Shown here: positions 10,481-21,467 of the stretch, one piece after another | Layout: each line of letters opens with the position of its first letter | Numbering within the stretch: position 1 is the stretch's first letter | Assembly (NCBI GenBank): GCA_022539475.1 | Contig: VCMS01000233.1 | Coordinates: 90,571 to 154,570 of the forward strand | From: Gracilaria domingensis | Taxonomy: Eukaryota > Rhodophyta > Florideophyceae > Gracilariales > Gracilariaceae | Reading direction: 5' to 3' | Length of the DNA: 64,000 bases | The notes under the pieces: generated by a model | Database searches by the model: none | Told to the model about the DNA's origin: nothing | What the model saw: only the letters and a program-made list of their open reading frames with translations | Position numbers and translations under genes: made by a program

Positions 10481-11890
10481 GTCCGATCGGTCGATTGTTC
10501 CGACAAAGTATGCTTGTGGTGTATCCACACGGTGGCGGCGATCACGTGGCAGGGGGATCAAATGGCCGAACACGCTTTCGATGCATTTCAATCATTTTGC
10601 AGACGTTGCGAAAAGTAACCAGAAGTTGTTGGGAATTCTTGGGAAAAGTTGCCGTTGTGTACGATGATAGTGATTGGTGCGCCAAGAATGCTGTCAGTGC
10701 CACCCTGAAAATAAGGTTTAAAAGCTAGAAAGCAATTGGTTACCTTCGTGGGAGACCACCCGGACCAATGAAAAGTTTACACCTGTGCAATGCTGCTGAG
10801 CTACACGTACAACTATAAAGCTAAAGGACTTGTCCTTCGCGAGGGCAGCGACGCGACGCGAATTCAGCGCATTGCGCCGCACGCCTTTCGCGGCACGCGT
10901 TCTTTTGACTTCCTCTCGGGTTTCGTTGCCACAAGGAAGCTGGCGCCAAAGAACTCGAGTTCGAATGTAAAGTTCACCGTTGACATCATCCGGGGGAGAT
11001 CGCTTGTCACATCCCCGAGTGTGGTACCGAAGCTTGGCGCCTTGAATGCGTGCCGCATCAGACGGCTCCAACTACCTGTAGCGGGGATCGTCGTTGAGTT
11101 GCAAAACATTTTGCAAGGTAGCGATGATGAGCTCTCATCAAGTGGCGGTGTCTGACAGTGCAACCGTGCCTTGTCCCAATAAAGAACAGCCAGCATGAAA
11201 ACGCACCCCGAGCACTATTAGCCATGAACAAAATAAACACCAATTGGCAAGAAATAATGAGTGCGCAAGGTGTATGCTTGGTCCGCACACGTCAGTTGCA
11301 CACAATATGATACGAACCCTTGACCCTGCCAGATTCTTCAGAGTGTGGAACACTTCGTGATGGTGAGGAGGCCAGCACATGCGCCATTAACACGGTACCG
11401 TCTCAACGAAGACAAGATACAATGCGAGGAAAGTGGAGCAGCACTTTCGCCGCGAAACAGCGGCTGTCGGGGAGTTGCTACCCCCGCGCCGTCAAGCAGT
11501 CAGGAGAGAGTCAAAATGAGCGCGCATCAGCCTGCACGAGGCATACATCTGTGGGCCCGTGACGGCGTCCAGCACGGCACGCGCCCTCTCGCCACAGGTG
11601 GACATGCCCCAACGCATGCCGCTCACCACACGAGTGCAACGTGGCCCGCGTCCATTGGCGCCGAAGCGCAAAACAAATCAATAGTTGTACAGCGGAGAAA
11701 AAAAGACGTGCCGGAAAGCAGAGACGGAAACGACGCGCCAATCAGTCGCGCCGCCTCCCCACGACGAGCTGCGTTTCTACGTCGGTCTGTCTCTGCGTAC
11801 AAAGCTGAAAGTCGCGGGGCGTTGAGCTGGGGCCGTGTTCTACATGACCCTCGTCTTCGACCCGTCGCCGCTGCGCTGGGGGAGCCCTCG
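10481..11890. other. Divergent intergenic region, about 1.4 kb
   Basis: Lies between the GET1-like and SLAC1-like starts. The SLAC1 frame stays open back to 11345, but that stretch reads as basic, Ala/Arg-rich sequence without a domain. No RNA gene or repeat was recognised. Confidence 0.35.
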
Positions 11891-13072
11891 ATGCATTCTG
11901 GCGCTCTCTCTGCTAACATGAATTCCGTCTCTACGCAGCCGGCGCGCTGGCGGCAGAAGGTGGTGCAGTTTGACATGTCGCACAACTCCATCGCGCTTGC
12001 CTTCTATGCCGTTGCCGCCACGCTGCGCCTCGCCACCCGCGTTGACTTGCCTCCGGTTGTGCCCGACATTGCGTTTGGCATCGCCGTCGTTGTTGTTGCG
12101 ATATGTGCCACGCTCACCATCACGCGGTCGTATATCTTTCCGGCCGCTTTCGTTCAGGACTTTCGAAACCCTCGTCTGGTCAATTTCTTCTACTTACCTC
12201 CGATCATCAGCGCACTGGCGCTGACATCTATGCCATCAGCGTTTCGGGTATACGTTCCTATGACCATAGTGTTTTATGTCATTACCGTATATCAGACCGC
12301 CCTTTCGCTTTACCTGTACGGAAATTGGCTGTACGCACAATCTCTCTCAGACACCATCTACCCGCTTATCTTCATGCAAACCGTCGGCTTCTTCCTTCTT
12401 TCCATCGTCGCTTCCCAACTTGTACTGCCGGAAGTATCCTTCTTCCTTCTCACGGCCGCCCTTCTCTTCTGGTTGCTAATTTTCGTCACCCTCTTTCAAC
12501 ATTCCCCCACTACTCTCGCCAAGACCAATGAAACCCCTTCGCCCATCTTCTTTCTGTTTCTGGCTCCGACTGCACAGGCAACCATCGCAACCCTTTTCCT
12601 CCTTGCAGCAAGAAATGCAGAACTTCCTCCACGTACGCTACTGCCATTAGAACCATTGCCATGGTCGGTCGGTGCCGAGCTGGCCCACTATGTCAACCTA
12701 TTCCTCTACTTGCTCATGCTGCGCCTCATGCCCTTGTGGCTCAATCGCCCATTCTCAGTTGTCTGGTGGGCGTATGTCTTCCCCTTGGCCGGTGCTACCG
12801 GCGCTATACTGCTACGCTACGAGAAAGTGCGCGGTACTTTGTGGCTCGTCCTGACAGTAGCATCCGGAGCTCTTACTGCGGCAGCCATGATCATAGTCAC
12901 CATTCTTACGCTGCGAGGCATATTTAATGGTACCTTTCCAAACAACGAGAAAAACAGGAAGGCTTATGAAGTGTTTTGGAAAGGGCGGAGCACTATGTCA
13001 CGAATGAAGGTACCTGACGGAATCTCCACGGACAGCTTTCCGGAATCCTCTGACAGCGCGGATAATGTCTAG
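11891..13072 (+). CDS. SLAC1/TehA/Mae1-type anion channel or dicarboxylate carrier (TDT family)
   Basis: About 393 residues with roughly ten hydrophobic helices spread over 45-350 and a short polar tail. Family traits are the GIAVVVVAI first-pair pattern, the RNPRLVNFFYLPPIISALAL segment after the second helix (TDT proteins have a conserved N/F..PP hairpin here), and FLAPTAQATIATL mid-protein. The family includes the plant guard-cell channel SLAC1, bacterial TehA and fungal Mae1. Substrate cannot be told from sequence; nitrate, chloride or malate are the usual ones. The frame is open from 11345 (575 residues). I prefer the ATG at 11891 or 11918, since the longer leader looks like upstream DNA, but plant SLAC1 also has long cytosolic N-termini. 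Confidence 0.8.
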   Translation: MHSGALSANMNSVSTQPARWRQKVVQFDMSHNSIALAFYAVAATLRLATRVDLPPVVPDIAFGIAVVVVAICATLTITRSYIFPAAFVQDFRNPRLVNFFYLPPIISALALTSMPSAFRVYVPMTIVFYVITVYQTALSLYLYGNWLYAQSLSDTIYPLIFMQTVGFFLLSIVASQLVLPEVSFFLLTAALLFWLLIFVTLFQHSPTTLAKTNETPSPIFFLFLAPTAQATIATLFLLAARNAELPPRTLLPLEPLPWSVGAELAHYVNLFLYLLMLRLMPLWLNRPFSVVWWAYVFPLAGATGAILLRYEKVRGTLWLVLTVASGALTAAAMIIVTILTLRGIFNGTFPNNEKNRKAYEVFWKGRSTMSRMKVPDGISTDSFPESSDSADNV

Positions 13073-13960
13073 CCGCCTTGTCCTGGGCAAATTTGTTGCA
13101 GATTAGTGAGGCTTTTCCAGCTTTACAAAGTCTTGAGCGTTCAGCAGCCTTACTGGCCCTGATGCCTTGCTGTGTCCTGCTTGCTCGGTAATCATTACCA
13201 CGATGAACGCGTGTCGAATGTAAAGTGGCGAAGTCTTTTTGAAGCTCACCGCGAGTTCGGTCGGCAAGGCGCTCGAAGCGGCGCCAACTCATTTAACTAT
13301 TTTTAGTATCTAGTAGGAATGTGCATAAACGAATCTTCGCCGCGTGTTCTTGTCCTGTTGCGAGCGCATGGTGTTGCAAGACGTTCGATGACTTCATTGA
13401 AGTCGCAGTGTTGTTAAGTGTCAGTACATGTTGTGTGCTTGAGGTTTTCAGTGAAAGTGTGTCACACGGGGGACATGCTCAGTGTGACGACGCAAACCGA
13501 CTAGGCCATAAACCAGGTTTATAACCATGGCAACATATACGTAGGATGGCTACTGTGTGTTAAGCCAGGGCGTGAGGGTGCTAAAAACCACCCCTTCTAG
13601 GAGATTCCTTGGCGGGTGTTCTAAGCAGTGGCCAAAAGGTGTCATGAGCTTTTCTTGGTGAAGAGCACCTCGAACTGGAGACGGTAAGTTGCGAGCACTT
13701 TCTCCTAGGAACGAAGTCCTGTCAATCAATCGCTTTGGCGCATAAACAAAAAGCGAAGATTGCTGTTCTGTCCACGGCAAAAGGCACCTCGACGGCACTT
13801 CTCAAACGAAGTTCATCGCTACGTCCTAAGTTCCTCTTTCTCATTCTCTCTCTCTTTCTTCTTTCTCTCTCCGTACCAGCCAATGCAGCGCAGTATGTTC
13901 AATACGTTATTCACCAAGTTTGATTCACAAAATGAAGAGGTGAAAGGAAGAGCGCTTGGA
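13073..13960. other. Intergenic between convergent genes, about 0.9 kb
   Basis: A pyrimidine tract (tctctctctttctt-like, about 13840-13870) is visible. No gene, tRNA or repeat family was recognised. Confidence 0.35.
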
Positions 13961-14560
13961 TTATACATCACCAGACATTCTTGCTTTGCGGTACTTGCGT
14001 AGAGCGTAGCTGCGGAACTTGGTTAGGTCATTCTCAATGGCCCCCTCAACAAAGTTGGACACAAGAGAGGAGCGCATTATGGACGCCAAGAGACTTTCAA
14101 TGTCATAGTCTACAGTCATAACCAGGTTTGTGGCTTTGTGTTGCACATCTTCGAACTGTACCTCGCCAGTATGAACGAGTCCTGTGACACTCCTCCAGCG
14201 GATTGCCGGGATATCACTGGTCTGATTCTGAACATTCTCGACGTCCTTTGCTCGCCAACTCAGACGAACGCCGTTCCACGCAAACTTCCATTCTGAGAAG
14301 GAGGGATCTTCGGCGTCTCGTTCGACGGCTTCTAGCGTTGAGGACCACTCAGACATCTTGGACAAGTCCGCAAAGAGTTCGAAACAGTAGCGATTGGGAG
14401 CCTCGATCTTGAGCGGGACGCTGACGCGCACCATCTCCGCCGTGGGGGCTGTGAAGGTACGCGGTGGCGCGCGCTGAGTGCGAGGGGCTGATGGGAACGC
14501 ACTCCGCCGCGGGACGAAGACGGCAGAGGCGGTGAAGGCTACTTTGGTTCTGCTGAGCAT
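13961..14560 (-). CDS. Plastid-targeted SRPBCC/polyketide cyclase-dehydrase family protein
   Basis: 199 residues. The first about 42 are rich in A/S/T/R/P and nearly free of acidic residues (VAFTASAVFVPRRSAFPSAP), a stromal transit-peptide composition with the aromatic residue often seen in red and glaucophyte leaders. Residues about 44-190 form one START/SRPBCC barrel: VSVPLKIEAPNRYCFELFADL, MSEWSSTLEAVE, WKFAWNGVRLSWRAKDVE, IRWRSVTGLVHTGEVQFED, then a terminal amphipathic helix (VEGAIENDLTKFRSYAL). The pattern matches the cyclase/dehydrase proteins shared by cyanobacteria and plastids, which bind hydrophobic ligands; their substrate is mostly unknown. This is the clearest sign that the organism has a plastid. 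Confidence 0.83.
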   Translation of the reverse strand: MLSRTKVAFTASAVFVPRRSAFPSAPRTQRAPPRTFTAPTAEMVRVSVPLKIEAPNRYCFELFADLSKMSEWSSTLEAVERDAEDPSFSEWKFAWNGVRLSWRAKDVENVQNQTSDIPAIRWRSVTGLVHTGEVQFEDVQHKATNLVMTVDYDIESLLASIMRSSLVSNFVEGAIENDLTKFRSYALRKYRKARMSGDV

Positions 14561-15129
14561 GGCGCTGACCGCGATTCTCAGCGCTCGAAATCAACGAGCT
14601 TAGCTCGACTAGGCGCGTGGATTTCTTCTGCTCGAGTCCGAGATACAGCGGCTGCACGCATCTAATTCACCGGAAGAGTAATATTATCTACTACGCGCCC
14701 GCATGGCTCCGCGTAGATACCACTGTACCTCCACCACATCGCCGCGTGCGGACGGCGCGCAGCGCGCACGCAGCTGCACGCAGCTGCACGCCAATTCGGC
14801 AGTGCGCCACTGACAACGCGCCACGCGCGCGACGTGTGCGCGCCAAATGAGCGCGCGCGCGTGGCCGTCGTCCAATCCGTCGTCGGTGCGACGTCGCGCG
14901 GCGCTGCCCATGCGCGCGCGCGGCGCCGCGGGCTGCGCTTCACCGTGGACGCTCGCGCGCACCTGCTGCCGCGCTTTCCGCTCGTGCGCGTCGCTCGACT
15001 CGTGATTGTTTCCCGCCACCGTGTCGGCTCGTAACCTTTCGCCGCAGCGGCGTCTTATACACACGCCGCCGCGTTGCGCGCGCTCTCTGTTTACCGTCAG
15101 CCTTGTGCCCCAGCTTGTGCGCCTTCACC
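14561..15129. promoter_or_regulatory. GC-rich divergent promoter (SRPBCC protein / eIF4B)
   Basis: Very rich in CG dinucleotides (runs of gcgcgc at about 14755-14990), unlike the flanking coding sequence. Direct repeats of cacgcagctg occur near 14770-14790. It behaves like a CpG-island promoter shared by two head-to-head genes. Confidence 0.45.
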
Positions 15130-16383
15130 ATGGATGATGACTGGGCGTCCGACGGCGAAGAGGAGGGTCTTGGCGACCTTTCCGATATTCCAGACATCGA
15201 TATTCCTCCCCAGCAGCGTCAGAACGCGCCGCCGCCCCCAAATCCCCAGTTCCCCGCTGCTCCTCAGCGTCCGCCGCCGCCGCGCCAGAACGCCTGGACC
15301 AAGCCCATTCAGTCTCAGCACGTTCGCTCCGCCGTTCAGCAGCCATCCAACGCTCGTGGCCATCATCGCAGACAGAATTCGTTCCCCGCCTCCTTCGGCT
15401 CCAAGCTCGACAGGTTCGATTCAGATCCTCTGCGGCAGCAGTCTTCGAGAGCCCCAACTGGGCCGTCCATAACTCTCTACGTCGCCAATCTGCCATATGA
15501 AACCCATGAGCAAGCAATTGGAGACTTCTTCTCCATCAACACCATCCAAGTCTTTGGCATTCGTCTCATGAGACATGCCGACACTGGAAACATTAAGGCT
15601 GCGCTCGTTACCATTGCAGCCGATCACGTCACCAAGGCCCTCGCCACGGACGGCAAGTTATTTGGAGGCAGGACAATACATGTCAAGGTCGATGGCACAG
15701 ACGGCAAGCGCGGAGGTCGCGATAGAGATCGTGGCGAGCGCGGCCATAACAGAACCCCTTCATTCGGATCTTCTTTCGGATCCCGAGTTGCTGCAAACGG
15801 CAACTCTCGTTCTGCTTCAGCGTGGAATGATCGTGGACCTGGCCACAGCTTTGATAGTCAACTCACTCGACGTGCCAGTGATAGTGCACGCGAAGATCGG
15901 CGATCTCGCGTAGCTTCTCACTCCAAAGATCCCACCATCCCCACCGGACCGCCGCCCGCTGGCCGGAAGAAGCTTCAACTCAAGCCTCGAACAAAGCCCC
16001 CACCTGCTCTTCAGGTTAATCAAAGAGTTGGTAATGCTCCCAAGCCGCCACAATCGGCGATGCCTGCTCCAGGGAGACAAGAGAATGACAGCTTTTCCCA
16101 ACAAAAGGGAGGTGACGCACCGCGAAGAGTAAATAGTACTGGGGGAGAACGATTCAATCGAAACGACCGTGCTGTCGAAAAGTTTGACAGGGTTGAACGA
16201 CGTGACCGAGGTGAACGAGGGGAAAAACCATCTGAAGAATCAGCAAGCAAATGGACAAATCTGAAGGAAACAAACGTTTCTCGCTCACCATCCCAACAAG
16301 CCTCCAAGAAAGAGGATGATTCAAAGAGACCGGTGCTATTGAACACTTTTGCAGCTCTTGAACTTAATGACTCCGATGCGTGA
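15130..16383 (+). CDS. EIF4B: Translation initiation factor eIF4B-like RRM protein
   Basis: 417 residues from the ATG in the context caccATGG. An acidic start (MDDDWASDGEEEG) and a P/Q-rich stretch lead to one RNA-recognition motif at about 115-195, with RNP2 ITLYVANLPYE and a degenerate RNP1 (NIKAALVTI). An R/D/G/S-rich middle follows. A short conserved block GRKKLQLKPRTKPP corresponds to the RxxLxLKPRS motif of eIF4B. The chain ends with FAALELNDSD, similar to the FAAL motif there. eIF4B stimulates the helicase eIF4A during 5'UTR scanning. The protein is largely disordered outside the RRM. The final TGA at 16383 faces the SPT5 3' end only 169 bp away. eIF4H-like is the alternative, but the length and LKPR block favour eIF4B. 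Confidence 0.82.
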   Translation: MDDDWASDGEEEGLGDLSDIPDIDIPPQQRQNAPPPPNPQFPAAPQRPPPPRQNAWTKPIQSQHVRSAVQQPSNARGHHRRQNSFPASFGSKLDRFDSDPLRQQSSRAPTGPSITLYVANLPYETHEQAIGDFFSINTIQVFGIRLMRHADTGNIKAALVTIAADHVTKALATDGKLFGGRTIHVKVDGTDGKRGGRDRDRGERGHNRTPSFGSSFGSRVAANGNSRSASAWNDRGPGHSFDSQLTRRASDSAREDRRSRVASHSKDPTIPTGPPPAGRKKLQLKPRTKPPPALQVNQRVGNAPKPPQSAMPAPGRQENDSFSQQKGGDAPRRVNSTGGERFNRNDRAVEKFDRVERRDRGERGEKPSEESASKWTNLKETNVSRSPSQQASKKEDDSKRPVLLNTFAALELNDSDA

Positions 16384-16552
16384 AACAGCAGTGATGCAGC
16401 TGTTACGATCTTTAAATCCTTTCAATATAAACCCCTGCCTTCAGCGTGTGACAATGTAAATCTTTGATTATACTGAGTCCGTCGTTTCTTTGAGCGATTT
16501 ATAATCCTAGTACAGAGGCTCTCACGCCGCCGACTTTATTCACATTGTTATC

Positions 16553-19500
16553 CTACTTGCCTTCCTCATAGCACTTCGCGACGAAGTCCATTTGCAACAC
16601 AACCTCCTGTCCACCCTCAAACCTAATCCTTCCTTCGGATTTATCGTTTTGGTCGGGCAGTAACCCAAGTAGACGACCTCTCTTGCCTACATGCTTGCCA
16701 TCCAGCACCTTCACAAGTTCTTGCACTTCTCCAGTGTCAGAGCGTGGCTGAACTGGAGTAATGTCTGTTACTCTTATTCTTTCACCCTTCTTCTCGCCAG
16801 AAATCATCTTGACGATAATTTCGCTTCCACTAGGAGATGCGTCCACCACAACACCTGGACTATTATTCTCATCCCTTACGATAACCTCAACATCAATCAG
16901 CACTCTATAATCAGCTGTTCCTTGTGATGGCTCTTCCTGTGGATGAGGAGTTTGAGGTATAGCACTTGCATGAGGCGTAGCTGGTTCCTGAACCATTGGC
17001 GTACGAGGTTCAAACGCTGCTGGCGTTCGTGGTTCGTACTGAGGCGCAGGCGTTCGAGGTTCCGCTCCGCCCGGTGCTGGAGTTGTCGGCTCCATTCCTG
17101 GAGCTGGAGTACTCGCTTCGTAGCTTTGGTACGCAGGGGTGCGAGGCTCAATGGGCCCTCCGGGAGTGTTAGGTTCTAGTGCCGGATAGTCTGAACCAAG
17201 CCTGGCAGGCGCAGCGCCTCCTCCGGGGGTAGTCGGCATCGAAGGGTAGGCACCGTAGGGATTGGCTGGAGTCCGTGGTGGGTTATTGTATCCAAATGGT
17301 TCATGATGTGCTGGTGTGCGACTTCCAAAGGTATCGCGTCCAGGAGTTTGAGCTCCGAAATTGCTACCGGGAGTAGCGTTTCCTCTGGGTGTTGCCGCCC
17401 CATAGCGAGGAGTTGCTCCCCCAAACCCGCCCAGACGAGGTGTTTGACTTCGATATGCACCGTCGCTTCTGGGTGTTTGAGAATATCGAGGAGTACGGGA
17501 GCCAGCAAGTGTGCTGCTTGGGAGCGGTGGTCGCGAAGATGTTGTGCCGCGACCACGACCAAAACCACCATTGATACTCGGATTCCCATTGGGAGCGTCA
17601 CCCATCTTCCTGACCCATGCTCTCTGCACAGTAATCGTCTTCATCTTCGAAATCAGCTCTACGCGTACTGTTGAATCTGAAACCTCGACAACTTTGCCAG
17701 AATGTCCTTTGTAAGGACCTCTCTTAATCTTCACATCCGCTCTGAAGAGCTCGTCACGGACAGGCCCCCTTCGACCACCTGATGAACCAAACCCACCGAA
17801 TCCGCCGCCCCCGCCAAACGACGAAATGGACCCTCTTGGTAACGCCGAAGGACCTGTTAAGGAATCCTGCAGAGCTTGTCCGGTTGAGGACAGACGACGC
17901 GCCGCAGCTGTTGAAGCGGTGCATTGTGAAGCAGGGACAGCTACAAGTCCACAGTGTTTGATTTCGTCACGAGCTTTGAAGAAGACATATGATCCTGCAA
18001 CGTGTTGCACAATACCTTGTCTATCCTTGTGAATTCCAGAAACAACATGTATGGAGTCATTCGCAGCAATCGGAAACCCTCTTGAGTCAACAGCTCGGGC
18101 GGATAAATCTCGAACTCTGCCCTTGATCGCACTTAATGGATGAACAGAGGAATTGTTACGGGTGTTCAGTAATTTCACGCCGTCGTTTCGAACCTGAATA
18201 ACCACACATCTCTCTATCGGATCATCCAACATTTGAACGAGATCAAACAACTCGTATTGCTGTCTAGCAGCACCCATACCGCTTCTCTGTTGGCTATAGT
18301 CTATATTCATATCCGATGCGTCAGCTACTTGCGCGCTAACAACGCGAATGTTTTCCCTGGTCGAGTCAGTAAACACCGTAAGAAAGTCCCCGTCAACAGC
18401 TACAATAGTACCTGAATAGCCAGCGTATTGCCCGGAAGCGATTCTGACTGGCTCTCCACTCTTGAACACTTTGACGACATCGCTTCGACTCACGCTAAGC
18501 GGTTCGGGGAAATCATCACATCGCAGCAATACAACGTCTTCCCGAAGGGCCTCAATCTTCCCAGCAAGACCTTTCTGTTCACCAGCAACGACTTTGACTG
18601 AATCACCCTTGTAAAGTTTGGTCCCTCGCCGACCTGCGATGGAACTAATGTCAAGATTCAGTCCCTGTGCCGCTTCGTCATTGGTTTCGCCATTCTCGTT
18701 TGTTTCCTCGAGATCAGATCTCATTTGCTGCTCGGCCATCATCCATTTCTCCAATTCTTCAACCTGAGGCTGCACCGCATCTCCCGTGACAAGAGTCCTT
18801 GGTGAAATCCATTTGTGCAACAGACCATATCTAAAGAGCTCCTCATTCCATACCTCGTACACCGCACCCGTATTCCGATCCCGCTGTGTGTAAATATCAG
18901 AGCTTCCAGTCAGTCGGTACAGCTCCTTCTTATCGAACAGCTTCTGTGGAGGGCGGCCCTTTCTCCGTGTTCCACTGACATCTACATCATCGTTACCATC
19001 TTCCTTGTCCAGCTCTTCCATATAGTCCTTGTCCCCTTTATAGTCCAAGCGAGGAATTAGACGAATCAAGACCTGACCTTCTCCGTAACCATCTCTCACA
19101 CCGCAGACTTGTGCCAGATCACCCTTATACATGCCTCTACCGAGTCTCACCCAATTACCAACAGCTTGCTTTTCGCTCCTCTTTCCAATTTGGAGGACAT
19201 CAACCATTTCGTCAAGCTGCAAAGGTTTGATTCCCTCATACGTGGTAAACAGATCTAGCCCTTGGATGGCGGCTTCTACTTGTACAGAGCTGACGGCCTC
19301 AATGTATACACGTCCCTTCAAGTGCTGCGGTGCGATGGCCGAGAAGATACCCAAATCTACACCTCTTCTCCGATAGTTAAACATCTTCTGGAGTAAAGAG
19401 AAGATAGCACGTCGTTCGTGGCCAATCTTCTTGCATTTGACAATAAAGATTCGAGGATCATGAATGGTGGGAAGAAGTGATTGTTGGTCTACGCCGGAGG

Positions 19501-19979
19501 TATCAGGGGCACCTTGTTCCTCGTCGACATAAGCATAGCGTTCTTCGAAGTAGCGTTCAAGGTTCTCCGGATCTTCAGATTCCATGGCTCGCTGACGCTC
19601 GAATCGTTGCGCACGCATTTGTTCGCGGTCTCTATCCAAGTTTGCATCGTGGTCATCATCGTCAGCGATAAGGCCCGCAACCTCTTCCTCTTCATCTTCA
19701 TCTTCTGCGTCATCTTCTTCGGCTTCGAGATCAAGAAGTGCCATGGTTTTTCTCCTCTTCTTTTTCTTAGGGCCCTTAACAGGTGCTTCATCGGCATCTT
19801 CATAGTCGCTGTACTGGTCTGCATCGTCCGCGTCCTCGTATTCTGTACTTGCGCGTAGTTGACGTAGATTTAAAGCAAAAGGTGATGATAAAAAGAAAGT
19901 TAGACATTGAAAGCGAAGACGTGTGAGTAACGTTCGATACACAGCAAGATGACGCACCATCTTCTCGTTTCCTAACCAT
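16553..19979 (-). CDS. SPT5: Transcription elongation factor SPT5 (two exons)
   Basis: A 22-nt first exon (19958-19979, encoding MVRKRED) is joined over a 115-nt intron (19843-19957, donor GTGCGT, branch-like CTAAC, acceptor ACAG) to exon 2 (16553-19842), giving 1103 residues. The order is: acidic N-terminus (EYEDADDADQYSDYEDADE and further D/E runs); NGN domain at about 140-230 (FIVKCKKIGHERRAIFSLLQK); and five or more KOW modules (for example LGRGMYKGDLAQVCGV, LYKGDSVKVVAGEQKG, IKRGPYKGHSGKVVEV). Then comes a C-terminal repeat region rich in RTPAY/RTPAP/TPGG words (about 780-985), the Spt5 CTR that CDK9/Bur1 phosphorylates, and two terminal KOW domains. With Spt4 it clamps RNA polymerase II. 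Without the intron the leader would be a non-acidic hydrophobic stretch unlike Spt5. Confidence 0.93.
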
Positions 19980-20678
19980 TTTGTGCGAGTTCGTTGGCCA
20001 GCTCTGAATGTGTTTGCGCAAGATATTCGCTCCGGATGCGGCAGTGACAGGAGTCAGATGCACTTGCTTGACGCACGCAGCTTGCTTTAGAGCTCTCTGA
20101 GCGGCTGCAGAGACACCCTTGAAAGGCTCGTAGCGGTAAAACGAGGTCTGGTTGTTTTGAACAGGCCAGCATGGCCTTTGAAGACGTGTGTTCTTAGAAC
20201 ACAGTGTTCTTCTTGGATTTATTCTTGGATTTACAAGAGGTTTCCGAACACAGATTTCATCACTTCACATTTAATGTAGTACGAAAGTCAATTGGGTATT
20301 TAAAGGCATCGAAACTGACAGAATACGAAAGCCAAACACTCTCGTGCATATTCCTACACGTAAGGACTCCTTTCTAAGGAGACTTGCAAGGAGCTACACG
20401 TACGTGTACACGTACGTGTACTGTACGTGTAAGGATTATGTCGGGCGATGTCAGCGCACAAACACTCTGGCCAAGAGCAAGAGAGGTAGGCGGTGGTGAG
20501 TCACCACTGGTGACCGCGCGTGTGACGGCAGCGTCGCGTTGGGATGGGTCCCCGTCCGTGTTGGGCCCTCGATGCTCCGCATAACATGTCGCCGTTGCTC
20601 AGTCCCCGTGTTCCATAGACGCCCACCCTTCATCCGGCACCGAACACAAACGGCGCTTATTCTGGAGTCCTTCTCACC
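19980..20678. promoter_or_regulatory. Divergent promoter region (SPT5 / SARAF) with ACGT-rich repeats
   Basis: Between the SPT5 and SARAF starts. Contains a perfect 6-3-6 inverted repeat AGAACA-cag-TGTTCT at about 20196-20210. It also contains three successive copies of an acACGTACGTgt-like element at 20395-20431, the last one shortened. ACGT cores are typical bZIP binding sites, but no factor can be assigned here. Confidence 0.45.
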
Positions 20679-21467
20679 ATGAAATCGTCCTTGGCCGCTG
20701 TTGCATTGCTCATCACTCTCACTACCTCCCTTGCCGAATCAATCTCGAGTGGCACCAAAGCGGTAACTGGCGCTGGAACTGGTTCGTCATCGGGCTCCAG
20801 TAACGACCGTGTTCTTTTGCGATCCATCACTGCCCTAATCTTTTCCGAGAATGGCAGGGCGCGTTCGAGACACGGAACGGGCGAACAGCAATTGCAATGT
20901 GTTGGCGGATCCGCGTCTGGGCTGTGGTGGTTTACTGAGTACTATCCACATGCCGTTCAATGTCAAAATATCGGTTGGGATGGTGCCAGCATTCAGTGGT
21001 CCTGTGAAGGTCACTTGAGTGACGACGTTGAATTCGGTCCAGACACTGCCGTTATATGCGAACCGTACGACGAAGACCAGGATGACGGCTACGTCTTGAG
21101 AGGCTCTTGTCGCCTAGAATACACAATCAATTTCAAGAAATTCCACATGACCTTTGTTCATATCATATACGGTGCGTTGTCTTCTTCCTATGGAAAGCAT
21201 ATTTTTGTTCCTTTAAATGTTTGTCACACAAATCTAACGTTTCGCATTCCTCGTCAGCTTGTGTGTTGATTTTGGGTTTACTATGGTGTTACTACCAAAG
21301 CAGATGGTGGATGAGGAGACGGTAAGTTTAGTCAGCACGTTAATTCATGCCGTTTGCTCAAACGTTCTAATCTATGTGCTGACTGTTTTTTTAATTCGCG
21401 CTATCCCCTTCCGATTCGCAGCTTAAAGCGCAAACGCGCCCGTAAGGCTCAGCAACAATTGTCATAA
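20679..21467 (+). CDS. SARAF: SARAF/TMEM66-like ER membrane protein (three exons)
   Basis: Exons 20679-21171, 21258-21321 and 21422-21467 with introns of 86 and 100 nt (donors GTGCGT and GTAAGT; branch-like TCTAAC and GCTGAC) give 200 residues. A signal peptide (about 1-19) precedes a luminal domain. The words RVLLRSITALIF, QLQCVGGSASG, AVQCQNIGWDGASIQWSCEG and YVLRGSCRLEYTINF follow animal and plant SARAF residue by residue, including the cysteine pattern. Exon 2 encodes a single membrane segment (ACVLILGLLWCYYQSRWW) and exon 3 a basic tail (RLKRKRARKAQQQLS). In animals SARAF turns down store-operated calcium entry via STIM. The long G/Y-rich cytosolic tail of animal SARAF is absent, so only the luminal core and anchor are conserved. 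Confidence 0.88.
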
